Shown: in pieces, positions 1 through 8,323 of the stretch
How positions within the stretch are numbered: position 1 is the first letter of the stretch
How the letters are laid out: each line of letters begins with the position of its first letter
DNA from: Starkeya sp. ORNL1
Lineage (GTDB): Bacteria > Pseudomonadota > Alphaproteobacteria > Rhizobiales > Xanthobacteraceae
DNA: 64,000 bases
Direction: 5' to 3'
Assembly: GCF_012971745.1 (NCBI RefSeq)
Contig: NZ_CP048834.1
Location: forward strand, 5,589,001 to 5,653,000
Notes under the pieces: generated by a model
Told to the model about the DNA's origin: nothing
What the model saw: the letters and a program-made list of their open reading frames with translations, nothing else
The model's database searches: none
Position numbers and translations under genes: made by a program

Positions 1-393
1 TTTCAACTCGTCCAGGAGACCAATTCCGTAATTACATTCCCATCGGGAACCATGCACATCAATTCGGGCTATCATCGCATCTCGGGACTGGCGTGGAGCG
101 GATACGGCGCGATCAGTAAAGTTGAGGTCAGCACGGATGGCGGCTCGACTTGGCGTGACGCACAACTTAGCCATCCCGTATTACCCAAGGCACAGGTCCG
201 CTTTGAGATCGACTGGCAATGGGACGGTCAGCCGACCAGCATCCGCAGCCGTTCCACTGATGACAAAGGCAACGTGCAGCCGGATCGAAAGACATTTATC
301 GCCATGATGGGGACAAACGCGCTCTTTCACTACAATGCCCAGCAGACTTGGGCGATCTCGGGGACAGGGGCGGTGCGAAATGTGCTTGAATAG
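1..393 (+). CDS. soxC: Sulfane/sulfite dehydrogenase molybdenum subunit SoxC, C-terminal part (5' truncated by window)
   Basis: The reading frame is open from base 1, so the gene begins upstream. The visible 130 residues match the C-terminal Mo-cofactor oxidoreductase dimerisation (Ig-like) domain: a SGLAWSGYGAISKVEVSTDG segment followed by STWRDAQL, and an ending with NALFHYNAQQTWAI. The enzyme is periplasmic and oxidises sulfane sulfur or sulfite in thiosulfate oxidation, passing electrons to its cytochrome partner. The next gene overlaps it by 14 bp and encodes a SoxD-like cytochrome, which supports SoxC over a nitrate-reductase relative. The catalytic Mo-binding domain lies outside the window, so SorA-type sulfite dehydrogenase is not fully excluded. 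Confidence 0.85.
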   Translation, partial: FQLVQETNSVITFPSGTMHINSGYHRISGLAWSGYGAISKVEVSTDGGSTWRDAQLSHPVLPKAQVRFEIDWQWDGQPTSIRSRSTDDKGNVQPDRKTFIAMMGTNALFHYNAQQTWAISGTGAVRNVLE

Positions 394-919
394 GTCGGTT
401 GTGCTACTTTCCGTGGCTTTCGTCGCTATGCCTGCTTGTAGCTTCGCGACCGAGTTCGGCAGACGCGCGGCGCCGTCGGAGATTAGCCTTTGGGATATTG
501 ATGTGTTGCCCGACGGGACGGGGCTGCCGGACGGCAGCGGAACCGTGACGCAAGGCGAGATTGTGTTCAACGACAATTGTTCCGCCTGCCATGGCTCGAA
601 GGGGGTGGGTGGCCCCAAAGATGCGCTGGTGGGCGGGCGGGGCTCGCTGGCCTCAGATCATCCCATCAAGACGATCGGGAGTTTTTGGCCCTACGCAACT
701 ACTTTGTTCGACTACATCCGCCGAGCGATGCCATATCCAGCTCCGGGTTCGCTGAGTGATGATGATACTTACGCGGTGGTCGCCTATTTGTTGGATCTCA
801 ACGGCATCCCGCTCGACGGAGCCAAAGTAGACAGGCGAAGTCTTCCCTCCATACAGATGCCAAACCGTGATGGTTTCGTACCCGAGCCAGCCTTTCGAGT
901 GATCAAGAATTCAAGATAA
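380..919 (+). CDS. soxD: SoxD-like c-type cytochrome
   Basis: This 179-residue protein starts at ATG 380 inside the end of soxC (14-bp overlap, so probably translationally coupled). The N-terminus has a hydrophobic signal segment (VVLLSVAFVAMPACSF), so the protein should be exported. A single CSACH haem c motif follows, in a GEIVFNDNCSACHG context. The segment around IGSFWPYATTLFDYIRRAMP is characteristic of SoxD, and its Met is a likely distal haem ligand. The protein takes electrons from SoxC. It is a mono-haem version, much shorter than the di-haem SoxD of Paracoccus. An upstream ATG at 335 would remove the signal-like N-terminus and is less likely. Confidence 0.85.
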   Translation: MCLNRSVVLLSVAFVAMPACSFATEFGRRAAPSEISLWDIDVLPDGTGLPDGSGTVTQGEIVFNDNCSACHGSKGVGGPKDALVGGRGSLASDHPIKTIGSFWPYATTLFDYIRRAMPYPAPGSLSDDDTYAVVAYLLDLNGIPLDGAKVDRRSLPSIQMPNRDGFVPEPAFRVIKNSR

Positions 920-1077
920 GTCGATGGGTGGGTGCTGGAGTACGAGAGGGCCGCGCCACCCCTTGGATGGACACGACGACAAATCAAAAAATGAAGCGGC
1001 GGTGAAGTGGGTCCAAATATTTGCTCCTGCCAGCGCTGAAAGGCTTGGTGGCGCAGATCACGTCATACTTCACCGGC

Positions 1078-1389
1078 TCAGCGCTCGGCATCCGGGTCAG
1101 ACGGCGGCAAAATATACGTGGGGGGATCATCGTATCCCTTCCGGCTGCTAAAGAACAAGAGCATCATGAGCCCGAAGCCACATGCCAGTGATACCACAAC
1201 GCCGATACCCATTGCGATATATCCGGAGACGGGAACGTTGGCCGCACTTCCCTCACGCCAGCCAAAAATCAAGAACAGTATTGAAAGTAGAAATATTACT
1301 GCGAGTCCGGCAATTAGGAGGATGATACCTCCCAAATTACGCCGCGGGCTTACGGGTGTCTTGTCGCCGGATTGGATGTCGTTGGTCAT
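1078..1389 (-). CDS. Small two-helix membrane protein, function unknown
   Basis: The 103-residue product starts at ATG 1389, preceded by a GAGGACC ribosome-binding site. It has a short hydrophilic N-terminus (MTNDIQSGDKTP), two long hydrophobic stretches at about residues 20-45 and 55-80, and a charged proline-rich tail. It is almost certainly an inner-membrane protein with two helices. I do not recognise a family. It converges with soxCD with no shared promoter, so its position does not define a role. Confidence 0.6.
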   Translation of the reverse strand: MTNDIQSGDKTPVSPRRNLGGIILLIAGLAVIFLLSILFLIFGWREGSAANVPVSGYIAMGIGVVVSLACGFGLMMLLFFSSRKGYDDPPTYILPPSDPDAER

Positions 1390-1912
1390 GTGAGGTCCTC
1401 GTTGAGAATAAACCTCAGCCGAAGTGCTTAAGGCGTGTGAGGCCCCGGGCTTGGACCATGGTAATCCAAACGGAAGGACTGATTTCATAGCATGCCCGGG
1501 CAACACTCAATGTTCCGCATGTTGGCATTTTTGGATAAAGGCACGACCGTCAAGGCGGCGTGCCCATGCGCTGCCGTACTTCGAAACTGAATGCCGCTAC
1601 CAATGGTAATATGATCTGAGCGCAAGGCAGCGTACGCTGCAGCCGGCCTCGCACAGCTTCGGCGGACAGGATCAAGCTGAAGCGATCGGTGCCGACCGGC
1701 AGCGCGCCGGCTGGTGTCGCCCGGATCAGGCCGAACAACGAGGATGGCGCCCATCCTGACTTCTGGCATGCTGACCTCACTGAGCGGTTCGAACGCAGCT
1801 TCGGACCATCGCCGGCTTTGGGCGTGCGTGGAATATGACGTTACACCTCCGTTGGCGTCTTCGGACCTTGCGGATCGATAAAGGCACCGAACCACAATAG
1901 CAGGCCCATCGC
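1390..1912. other. Intergenic stretch without a supported gene
   Basis: The 520 bp between the small membrane protein and the monooxygenase contain only short open frames with arginine/serine-rich, compositionally random translations. No tRNA, terminator hairpin with a T-run, or IS end was recognised. The first 30 bp carry the ribosome-binding site and probably the promoter of the minus-strand gene. The last part should hold the promoter of the monooxygenase gene. Confidence 0.5.
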
Positions 1913-2983
1913 ATGAGCAGTCCGTCCGAATTCCTTTGGTATATCCCGAACGACGTCAAATCCGGCCACCGTGGCGACTCCACGATCGATAGCCACAATA
2001 GCCTGGAGACGTTGACCAGCCACGCCACGGCGCTGGAAGCGCATGGCTGGAAGGGTGCGCTGATCGGCGCCGGTTGGGGAAGGCCCGATACCTTCACCGT
2101 CGCGGCCGCGCTTGCCGCGCGGACCACCACTTTCGAGCCCCTGATCGCCATCCGGCCCGGTTACTGGCGGCCGGCGCACTTCGCATCGGCCGCGGCCACG
2201 CTCGACCAACTGACCGGTGGCCGCGTGCGGGTCAACATCGTGTCGGGCCAGGACAAGCTCGCAGCGTATGGCGACAGCGAGGGCGACCAGGCCAATCGCT
2301 ACGCCCGCACCAAGGAGTTCATGCGGCTGGTTCGCAGGCTGTGGACCGAAGAGAATGTCACTTACACGGGCGAGCACTTTAGGGTCGCAGAGGCGACCGT
2401 GGAACCGCGCCTCCAGGTCCGGGGCGAGCGCCGGCACCCAAGGCTCTATTTCGGCGGGGCGTCGGAGGCGGCGGAGCGCGTCTCCGCGACCGAGGCAGAT
2501 GTCCAGCTCTTCTGGGGTGAACCGGTCGGCGGCGTCCAGGAGCGTATCGAAAGGCTCCGGCATTTGAGCAGGGAACTTGGTAGGGACCTCCCTCCGCTGG
2601 AGTTCGGGTTGCGTATCACGACGCTGGTCCGCGACACCACAGAGCAGGCCTGGGCCGACGCCGAAGCGAAGGTCGCAGAGATGGCCAGGAGCAAAGGGGA
2701 GGGCTGGAACGACCACCGGCAGGCGGTCGCCGTGGGCCAGCAGCGTCTGCTCGATCTGTACACCCGCGGTGAGGTGCTCGACGACAACCTCTATACTGCG
2801 CCGGGCAAGTTCGGCGGCGGTGGTGCGGGCACCACCTGGCTGGTCGGCTCGGCGCAGGATGTGGCCGCTTCGCTGCGCAAGTATCGGGATGTGGGCGTGA
2901 CCCACTTCGTGCTTTCCGATACGCCGTATCTGTCCGAGATCAAGCGACAGGGCAATCAACTGCTTCCACTACTGCGCGGCTAG
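1913..2983 (+). CDS. LLM-class flavin-dependent monooxygenase, SsuD-like
   Basis: The 356-residue protein is a TIM-barrel bacterial-luciferase-family monooxygenase using FMNH2. SsuD-like segments are visible: FLWYIPNDV at the start, a central LTGGRVRVNIVSGQD loop, LYFGGASEAAERV, and a C-terminal GSAQDVAASLRKYRDVGVTH. SsuD releases sulfite from alkanesulfonates. A nearby sulfite/sulfane dehydrogenase makes a sulfonate substrate plausible, but the substrate is inferred. No flavin reductase or ssu transporter is adjacent. Its stop codon is the first few bases of a palindromic repeat, so the 3' end was probably fixed by the repeat insertion. Confidence 0.8.
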   Translation: MSSPSEFLWYIPNDVKSGHRGDSTIDSHNSLETLTSHATALEAHGWKGALIGAGWGRPDTFTVAAALAARTTTFEPLIAIRPGYWRPAHFASAAATLDQLTGGRVRVNIVSGQDKLAAYGDSEGDQANRYARTKEFMRLVRRLWTEENVTYTGEHFRVAEATVEPRLQVRGERRHPRLYFGGASEAAERVSATEADVQLFWGEPVGGVQERIERLRHLSRELGRDLPPLEFGLRITTLVRDTTEQAWADAEAKVAEMARSKGEGWNDHRQAVAVGQQRLLDLYTRGEVLDDNLYTAPGKFGGGGAGTTWLVGSAQDVAASLRKYRDVGVTHFVLSDTPYLSEIKRQGNQLLPLLRG

Positions 2984-3097
2984 AGCATTTCCCGATCAGA
3001 TGGAATCATCTGATCGAAGAGGAATTGCTCCAGTCTATTGAATCTAGAGCACTCATCTGTCGTTCGGATGGTTCCATCCGAACGGAAAGGGCTCTAG
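2983..3097 (+). repeat. Two-hairpin palindromic repeat, copy 1 (interrupted at its 3' edge by an IS)
   Basis: This is about 115 bp and almost identical to 11935-12049 (three differences over the aligned span). It is built of two nested hairpins. The first has outer arms GAGCATTTCC / GGAATTGCTC around a perfect CGATCAGATG / CATCTGATCG stem. The second has outer arms TAGAGC / GGCTCTA around a perfect CGTTCGGATGG / CCATCCGAACG stem with a TT loop. It carries no coding capacity. Such repeats resemble non-autonomous palindromic elements common in Hyphomicrobiales. It begins in the stop codon of the upstream monooxygenase gene and ends at CTAG, where an IS is inserted. Confidence 0.9.
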
Positions 3098-3550
3098 GTG
3101 ACCGACTCATAACTTCGCAGCCAGATGCGAATTGAAGCGAGCTGGATTGAGGCGAGGAAATTGTCGTCTCGCTTGTCGTAGCGGGTGGCGACGGCCCTGA
3201 AGTGTTTGAGTTTGTTGAAGAAGCGCTCGACAGCGTTGCGTTGGCGGTAGAGCCAGGCGCTGAAGGCGAGGGTTTTGACCCTGTTGGGCATGGCGCGAAC
3301 GTTGGCCCATGCGCCGCGCCCAGCCATCTCGTCTCGCAAGGCGTCGCTGTCATAAGCCCTGTCGGCGAGAAGGATGTTTCCCGGCTCGACCGCGTCCAGC
3401 ATGTCGGTGGCCGAGCGCCCGTCGTGAGCTTGGCCCTCGGTGAGCTTCAGGCGGATCGGGCGGCCTTCGGCGTCGACGAGCGCGTGGATCTTGGTGGTCA
3501 GGCCGCCGCGCGAGCGACCCATGCAACGGGATCGCTCGTCTTTTTTTGGC
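3094..3550 (-). CDS. IS5-family transposase, frame B (catalytic C-terminal part, reached by -1 frameshift)
   Basis: Downstream of the A7 slip site this frame reads KKDERSRCMGRSRGGLTTK and continues through the rest of the DDE core. The second Asp is in LLADRAYDSDALR, and the Glu is in NAVERFFNKLKHFR. It ends SYESVT followed by TAG. That TAG lies inside the CTAG target duplication, so the IS carries no stop codon of its own. The frame stays open further upstream (to about 3726) but without a start; the biologically relevant part begins at the frameshift site. The fused transposase would be about 257 residues, normal for the group. Confidence 0.82.
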
Positions 3551-3863
3551 CGTTGGCGGCATGCTGGTGAACGCGGATCGACGAGGCGTCGATCATCTGG
3601 ATATCGCCATCGTAAGCAGCTGATACGGCTTTCAGAATGCGCGCCCAGTGGCCGGCCTTGCGCCACCGGTTGAAGCGGTTCACGCAGGTCGTATGAGGGC
3701 CATAGCGCGAAGGGATATCGGCCCATGGCGCCCCGGTGCGCAGGCGCCAGAAGATGCCGTTCAGAACGCGACGGTCATCCACGCGTGCAACCCCGCGCAC
3801 CTTCGTCGGCAGAAGTGGCTCGATCACCGACCACTCGAAATCCGTCAGGTCAAATCGCGCCAT
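3498..3863 (-). CDS. IS5-family transposase, frame A (N-terminal part)
   Basis: This frame starts at ATG 3863 behind a GGAGGTTGAG ribosome-binding site and gives 121 residues before its own stop. It begins MARFDLTDFEWSVIEPLLP, the usual IS5/IS427 N-terminal domain, and contains the first catalytic Asp in QMIDASSIRVHQH. The real product is probably the fusion with the overlapping frame made by -1 ribosomal frameshifting at an A7 run at 3541-3547. The zero-frame codons there read CAA AAA AAG, the canonical A_AAA_AAG heptamer. Read alone, this frame ends in a short unrelated tail. Confidence 0.85.
   Translation of the reverse strand: MARFDLTDFEWSVIEPLLPTKVRGVARVDDRRVLNGIFWRLRTGAPWADIPSRYGPHTTCVNRFNRWRKAGHWARILKAVSAAYDGDIQMIDASSIRVHQHAANGQKKTSDPVAWVARAAA
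3540..3547 (-). promoter_or_regulatory. Programmed -1 ribosomal frameshift site of the IS transposase
   Basis: On the minus strand seven A residues precede GACGAG. In frame A the codons are CAA AAA AAG. Slipping back one base gives AAA AAA GAC and continues in frame B, restoring the conserved transposase sequence QKKDERSRCMGRSRGG. A_AAA_AAG is the most efficient class of bacterial -1 slippery heptamer. Confidence 0.8.
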
Positions 3864-4099
3864 CTCAACCTCCAACGCTGAGATCAGTGAATCAGAACAC
3901 CGGGCCGCAGGGAATCCCCTTATGGGTATGTGACCTAGGCCGCCCGGGTCGTACACTGCAAGATATTCCAATGCAGCGGCGTAACGTTCGCCATGGAGGG
4001 TCGGAATTGCGTTCGCGGTTGGAATGAGCCTTTGCCCTCAACCGGCGCGGCTGGCTCCAAGTGTAACGAGCGACAGGAAGACGCCGGCTATGCGTAGCT

Positions 4100-4933
4100 T
4101 TAATTTGTAGCTGCGGCGTTCGGGAAGAACAGCTGCTGCCCGTCGATCTTGTAGGATGCGATAGCGGCCTGTCCTTCGGCTGAGACCACCCAGTCGATAA
4201 AGGACTGTCCAAGCTCCTTCTTTACGCTGGGGTGCTTCTCCGGATTCACCAGTATTATGCCGTACTGGTTGAAGAGTTTCTTGTCGCCCTCGACTGAGAT
4301 TTCCATGCCGTCCTTGTTCTTGAACGAGATCCAGGTGCCGCGGTCAGCGAGCACATAGGCACCCATCGCGTGGGCCGTATTCAGGGCCGCGCCCATGCCC
4401 TGGCCAATCTCCTTGTACCAGGTCGGTTTGGCGCTGGCTGGATCGAGTCCGGCCGCCTTCCACAGGGCGAGCTCCGCCGAATGGGTGCCGGATTTGTCCC
4501 CGCGCGACACGAACGGCGCGCTTTTCTCGTATATGGCTTTGAATGCCGCCAGCACGTCCTTGCTGCCCTTCACGCCAGCGGGATCGGCCTTGGGCCCCAC
4601 TACGACGAAATCGTTGTACATGACGTCAAAGCGCTTCACGCCGAAGCCTTCGTTTACGAATTTCTCCTCCTGCGCCTTGGCATGGACAAACACCACGTCG
4701 ACGTCGCCGCGGCGTGCGGTATCCAACGCCTGGCCGGTGCCTTGCGCCACGACCCGGACGTCGATACCAGTCTTGGCCTTGAACATGGGTAGGATATAGC
4801 CAAACAGGCCGGAATCCTGAGTGGAGGTGGTCGAGGCGACGACGATGGATTTATCCTGCGCTGTCGCCGGCGGTGGGCCTGAAATGAAACTCAAGCCCAA
4901 CGCGACGGCGAGGGCAACCCGGCGTGTGATCAT
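4100..4933 (-). CDS. tupA: Tungstate ABC transporter substrate-binding protein TupA
   Basis: The 277-residue protein has a signal peptide (about residues 1-25, cleavage near ATAQD). The TTST motif in VVASTTSTQDSGL is diagnostic of TupA/WtpA-type oxyanion-binding proteins. Further TupA segments are VAQGTGQALDTARRGDVDV and FVSRGDKSGTHSAE. It captures tungstate (possibly molybdate) in the periplasm for TupBC. Start ATG 4933 has a GGGAGAG ribosome-binding site. It is the last gene of tupB-tupC-tupA, 21 bp after tupC. Tungstate specificity over molybdate is inferred from family resemblance. Confidence 0.92.
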   Translation of the reverse strand: MITRRVALAVALGLSFISGPPPATAQDKSIVVASTTSTQDSGLFGYILPMFKAKTGIDVRVVAQGTGQALDTARRGDVDVVFVHAKAQEEKFVNEGFGVKRFDVMYNDFVVVGPKADPAGVKGSKDVLAAFKAIYEKSAPFVSRGDKSGTHSAELALWKAAGLDPASAKPTWYKEIGQGMGAALNTAHAMGAYVLADRGTWISFKNKDGMEISVEGDKKLFNQYGIILVNPEKHPSVKKELGQSFIDWVVSAEGQAAIASYKIDGQQLFFPNAAATN

Positions 4934-4954
4934 TGATACTCTCCCTGAAGATGT

Positions 4955-5671
4955 TCAGATGACGAGTTCGCCGGCGAGGAAGCGCCTTGCTTCCGGTGTG
5001 GCAGGATTTTCAAAGAAGGTGGCGGCCGGTGCATCCTCATAGAGGTGGCCTTTGGCGAGGAAGAGCACATTGCCAGCCAGGCGACGCCCCTGTCCGAGAT
5101 CGTGAGTGGTCATCACGATCTTGACCCCCGCTCCGGCAATCCGGGCGATGATGTCTTCCACACTCTTGGTCGCGAAGGGGTCGAGGCTGGCAGTGGGTTC
5201 GTCGAGGAAGATGATTTCAGGGTCACGGGCGAGCGCGCGCGCAACCGCGAGACGTTGCTGCTCACCGCCCGAGAGCCGGCGCGCCGGGCGGTCAGCCAGA
5301 GCGGACAGCCCGACTTGCTCCAGCAACTGCCCGATCCGTGCGGGGGCAGGAACGTAGCCGGCCATCTTCAACGCATAAGCGACATTGGCGGCCACGCTCC
5401 GACGCAGCATTACGGGCTTCTGGAACACGAAGGCGCGGCGTCGGCCGACCGGACTGGACCGGAATCCAAAGGTGATGCTGCCTTCGGTGGGCTCGAGCAA
5501 GGCCATGGCCAGTTTCAGCACCGTCGTCTTGCCCGAGCCGTTTGGTCCGAGCAGCATCGTCAATGGCCCTGGCGCGAATGTCAGGTCGATGTCGCTGAGG
5601 ATGCGGGTCGCGCCGACCCTGAAGCCCACTCGTTCGAAGCATATCGGAAGGTCGCTTGACGCATCGCGCAT
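4955..5671 (-). CDS. tupC: Tungstate ABC transporter ATP-binding protein TupC
   Basis: This is a 238-residue ABC ATPase. Walker A is GPNGSGKT (about residue 42), the signature is LSGGEQQR, Walker B is IIFLDEPTASLD, and the switch His is in MTTHDLGQGRRLAG. It starts 4 bp after tupB, so the two are co-translated. It lacks the C-terminal TOBE/MOP domain of ModC, as is usual for TupC. It energises tungstate uptake with TupA and TupB. Confidence 0.92.
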   Translation of the reverse strand: MRDASSDLPICFERVGFRVGATRILSDIDLTFAPGPLTMLLGPNGSGKTTVLKLAMALLEPTEGSITFGFRSSPVGRRRAFVFQKPVMLRRSVAANVAYALKMAGYVPAPARIGQLLEQVGLSALADRPARRLSGGEQQRLAVARALARDPEIIFLDEPTASLDPFATKSVEDIIARIAGAGVKIVMTTHDLGQGRRLAGNVLFLAKGHLYEDAPAATFFENPATPEARRFLAGELVI

Positions 5672-5675
5672 GGTG

Positions 5676-6350
5676 TCAGCCTGCGTGGTGCTCTGACCAG
5701 CGCCGAACCCCCCATGCCAAGGCGTTCACGACCATCACTAGGGTGATCAGAACGACGCCTAGCCCAGTCGCGAGCGGCAGATTGCCTTTGGAGGTTTCGA
5801 GCGCAATGGTTGTGGTCATTACGCGGGTAAAGCCGTCGATGTTTCCGCCCACGATAATCACCGCTCCGACCTCCGCCGCCGCACGCCCAAAGCCGGCAAG
5901 CAGGATGGTGACAAGGGAGAAGCGGGCGTCCCACAAGAGCGTCCCGACCCGGGCCCAGGAGCCGACTGTCATAGCGGAGAGTTCCTCGCGATACTCGGCC
6001 CAGAGGTCTTCCACCACTTGGCGGGTCAGCGCGGCAATGATGGGGGTGATCAGAACCACCTGGACAATGATCATCGCGGTCGGAGTGAAAAGCAGCCCAA
6101 GCGCCCCGAGCGGTCCCGAGCGCGACAGCAGAAGATAGACGATGAGGCCAGCGACAACGGGCGGGAGGCCCATAAGGCCGTTGAGGATTACGATGAGGGC
6201 ATCGCGCCCGGGAAATCGGTTAAGAGCCACTAAGGCTCCGAGCGGCATACCGATTGACGCGGCCAAAACTGTCGCAGAGGCGGTGACGATAAGAGACAAG
6301 CGAACGATAGCGAGGAAGTTTGGGTCCGCGGTGAGTATTAGGTCGAACAT
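5676..6350 (-). CDS. tupB: Tungstate ABC transporter permease TupB
   Basis: The 224-residue integral membrane permease has about five to six hydrophobic helices. The cytoplasmic EAA-type loop is visible as GFGRAAAEVGAVIIVGGNI near residue 165; this version is typical of TupB. It is the first gene of tupBCA. The 86-bp gap to the divergent regulator gene at 6437 must hold both promoters. No strong ribosome-binding site is visible at ATG 6350, so expression may be modest. Confidence 0.92.
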   Translation of the reverse strand: MFDLILTADPNFLAIVRLSLIVTASATVLAASIGMPLGALVALNRFPGRDALIVILNGLMGLPPVVAGLIVYLLLSRSGPLGALGLLFTPTAMIIVQVVLITPIIAALTRQVVEDLWAEYREELSAMTVGSWARVGTLLWDARFSLVTILLAGFGRAAAEVGAVIIVGGNIDGFTRVMTTTIALETSKGNLPLATGLGVVLITLVMVVNALAWGVRRWSEHHAG

Positions 6351-6436
6351 GCTGGCCAGCCCAATTCTGTATGTCTTGGCGGCGACGGATTCATTTTCGT
6401 ATTTTCCCCTCCGCTGTCAAACAGTAGAAAGAATGC

Positions 6437-7342
6437 ATGAATATGCAGGAAGACGCAGGATTGGAGCTGCTGACCACCGCAGAAGCGGCGGGATATCTGC
6501 GCGTCAAGGAGCGCAAACTTTACGAGCTGATCTCGGAGCGGAAAGTGCCATGCACCAAGGTGGCCGGTAAATGGCTCTTTCCGCGCGCCGATCTTGATCG
6601 GTGGCTGCTGGCGGGCATGATGCGGCCCGCTGGCGTGTCCCCAGCCAGCGCGCCCCCGATCGTCGGGGGTAGTCATGACCCGCTGCTGCAATGGGCGCTT
6701 AGCGAAAGCCGCGCGGGCCTTGCGATCTTGCCCGAGGGCAGTGAGACCGGCTATCGGCGGCTACTTGAGGGAACAGTACTTGCGGCGGCCATCCATTTCC
6801 ACGATCTTGCCGATCCCGAGCGCGACGGCAATCTGGCTGTGGTTAGCCGCGAACCGGGGCTCGATGACGCCGTGCTCATCGGCTTTGCCTGCCGCGAGCA
6901 GGGCCTGCTGGTGGCGGAGGACAATCCGCTGCAGCTAACAAGCGTAGTCGATGCAAAGACGAAAGGCGCGCGCATGATCCTGCGGCCTGAAGGGGCGGGC
7001 GCTCAGCAACTCCTAATCGGCCTTTTGCGCCGCGACAGTCTTTCGCTAGCCGACTTGGTCCAATCCGCCTACGCCCCAACCGGACCGGACATCGCCCAGG
7101 CCATTCGCACCAATCAGGGCGATTGCGGCGTCGCCACCCGCGCGGTAGCGACGGCGGCCGGGCTCGGCTTCATACCGCTTTGCACCGAGCGCTTCGACCT
7201 GGTGATGCGCCAGCGGGATTATTTCCGCGGGCCGATGCAGACCCTTCTCGCGTTTGTTCAAACGCCGGCCTTCGCCGCAAGGGCCGCCGCACTTCGCGGC
7301 CTGGATGTCTCCGAGGCCGGCGCGATCAGGTGGGCGCCATAG
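6437..7342 (+). CDS. HTH/PBP-like domain regulator, probable tungstate/molybdate-responsive regulator of tupBCA
   Basis: The 301-residue protein has an N-terminal excisionase/MerR-like HTH domain (LLTTAEAAGYLRVKERKLYE, KVAGKWLFPRADLDRWL; residues about 9-58). A PBP-like domain follows (about 85-290), of the type found in cytosolic oxyanion-binding proteins, with GAGAQQLLIGLLRRDSLSLA and AAGLGFIPLCTERFDLV. It has no signal peptide, so the binding domain is cytoplasmic and suited to sensing W/Mo directly. It is transcribed divergently from tupBCA. The same PBP-like domain is fused to MoeA at 29481-31442. Its role in tup control is inferred from position and architecture. Confidence 0.8.
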   Translation: MNMQEDAGLELLTTAEAAGYLRVKERKLYELISERKVPCTKVAGKWLFPRADLDRWLLAGMMRPAGVSPASAPPIVGGSHDPLLQWALSESRAGLAILPEGSETGYRRLLEGTVLAAAIHFHDLADPERDGNLAVVSREPGLDDAVLIGFACREQGLLVAEDNPLQLTSVVDAKTKGARMILRPEGAGAQQLLIGLLRRDSLSLADLVQSAYAPTGPDIAQAIRTNQGDCGVATRAVATAAGLGFIPLCTERFDLVMRQRDYFRGPMQTLLAFVQTPAFAARAAALRGLDVSEAGAIRWAP

Positions 7343-7616
7343 CGATTGCTCCCAGCTGTTTACCGGCAGTCCCGCCGTTAAATACCCTGTGGCTACTCTC
7401 TCCGCCTGGGGTAGATGGCTGACGCTCCGATCCGTGGAATTTAGCTTCAGCTCGCCACCAAGGCTGTGTGAAAACGCCGACACGGCTGGCCTGGGTGGTG
7501 GCATCATCGCCGAGACGTGGATCCCAGCAACCGGCAGATCCGCAATCACCGGGCTCATTCATAAGACCGCGACTGCGGCGACCGATAGCTTCAGCTGACA
7601 TTCCGAGGAGGCCCGC

Positions 7617-7910
7617 ATGGCGATCTATGCGATCAAGCTGGAGCGAGTTGTCACCACTCGTGAGGTGGCAGAAGTCACGATTGAAGCCGATGATTTCAGT
7701 GACGCCGACAATCAGGCGCGCGACCTTGCGAAGACCGGGGAACTCGACCAACCCGACTGGCGAGTGGCCCGTCGCGACGCTGGTAAGGCTGTTGTCACGG
7801 ACGTGGAACAGCAGAACCCGAACGTCGAGCGACTCGGTATCGGCGTCGCGCGCGTTGCGCGCCCTCGCTTTCGTGCCCGAGAACTGCAACGACCGCCGCA
7901 TTATTTTTAG
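7617..7910 (+). CDS. Small hypothetical protein
   Basis: A 97-residue protein starts at ATG 7617 behind a strong GAGGAGG ribosome-binding site. The first 60 residues (IYAIKLERVVTTREVAEVTI...EADDFSDADNQARDLA) resemble small beta-alpha domains that repeat an 'A-x-(D/E)-x-A' pattern, but I cannot name a family. The last 25 residues are Arg/Pro-rich and unlike a folded domain, so the gene may be 3' decayed or frameshifted. It stands alone between the regulator and the efflux pair. Confidence 0.5.
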   Translation: MAIYAIKLERVVTTREVAEVTIEADDFSDADNQARDLAKTGELDQPDWRVARRDAGKAVVTDVEQQNPNVERLGIGVARVARPRFRARELQRPPHYF

Positions 7911-8323
7911 CATCAGCAATTGGGAATTGCGCCGACATCCGCTCCTGGGCGTCGCACCAGAACCCATCCCCATCAGATTACGGGGCGACATGCCGGAAGT
8001 CAGCGCCTTCAGCACACAATGTGAGGGGTGGGATAGGAACTCCCGCGGCATTTCGGACGATGAACATGGCGGCAGCCCTATGGCAGTACTCCATACCCAA
8101 GTCTGTGCGTCGTCAAGTCTATCCTTTCAGCACCACGCTCGAAATCTACATCCGGGTAGCGTTTGGATATCGATCGTATGGAAATGCCCTCGAACATGCT
8201 GGCGACAATTATGGTGCGAGACATCGGCGATCGACGCCATGTGACGATGGCACAGTCAGACCGCGACCAACGACGTCGGGCGACGTAGAGTGTCGATGGT
8301 CAGGTTGTCATTTGGGGTGCTGA
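7911..8323. other. Intergenic stretch without a supported gene
   Basis: The 410 bp upstream of the efflux operon show only short, compositionally random open frames and no terminator, repeat or RNA that I can recognise. The promoter of the efflux operon should lie in the last part. A GGGGTG ribosome-binding site precedes ATG 8324. Confidence 0.45.

Larger units (their letters stand above)
3094..3938 (-). mobile_element. IS5-family insertion sequence (IS427-like) with CTAG target duplication
   Basis: The element holds a two-frame transposase on the minus strand. Imperfect terminal inverted repeats are visible: GTGACCGACTCATAA at the low-coordinate end and GTCACATACCCATAA as the complement of the high-coordinate end. 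Both lie directly inside a CTAG, at 3094-3097 and 3935-3938, which I read as the target duplication. Excluding one CTAG the element is about 841 bp. It sits in the terminal CTAG of the palindromic repeat. The second repeat copy at 12046-12049 shows the uninterrupted CTAG. Confidence 0.85.

Noticed and set aside
1485..1895. A 136-codon minus-strand frame in the gap before the monooxygenase
   Set aside because: Composition is random, there is no ribosome-binding site, and the start is non-ATG. It was left as intergenic.
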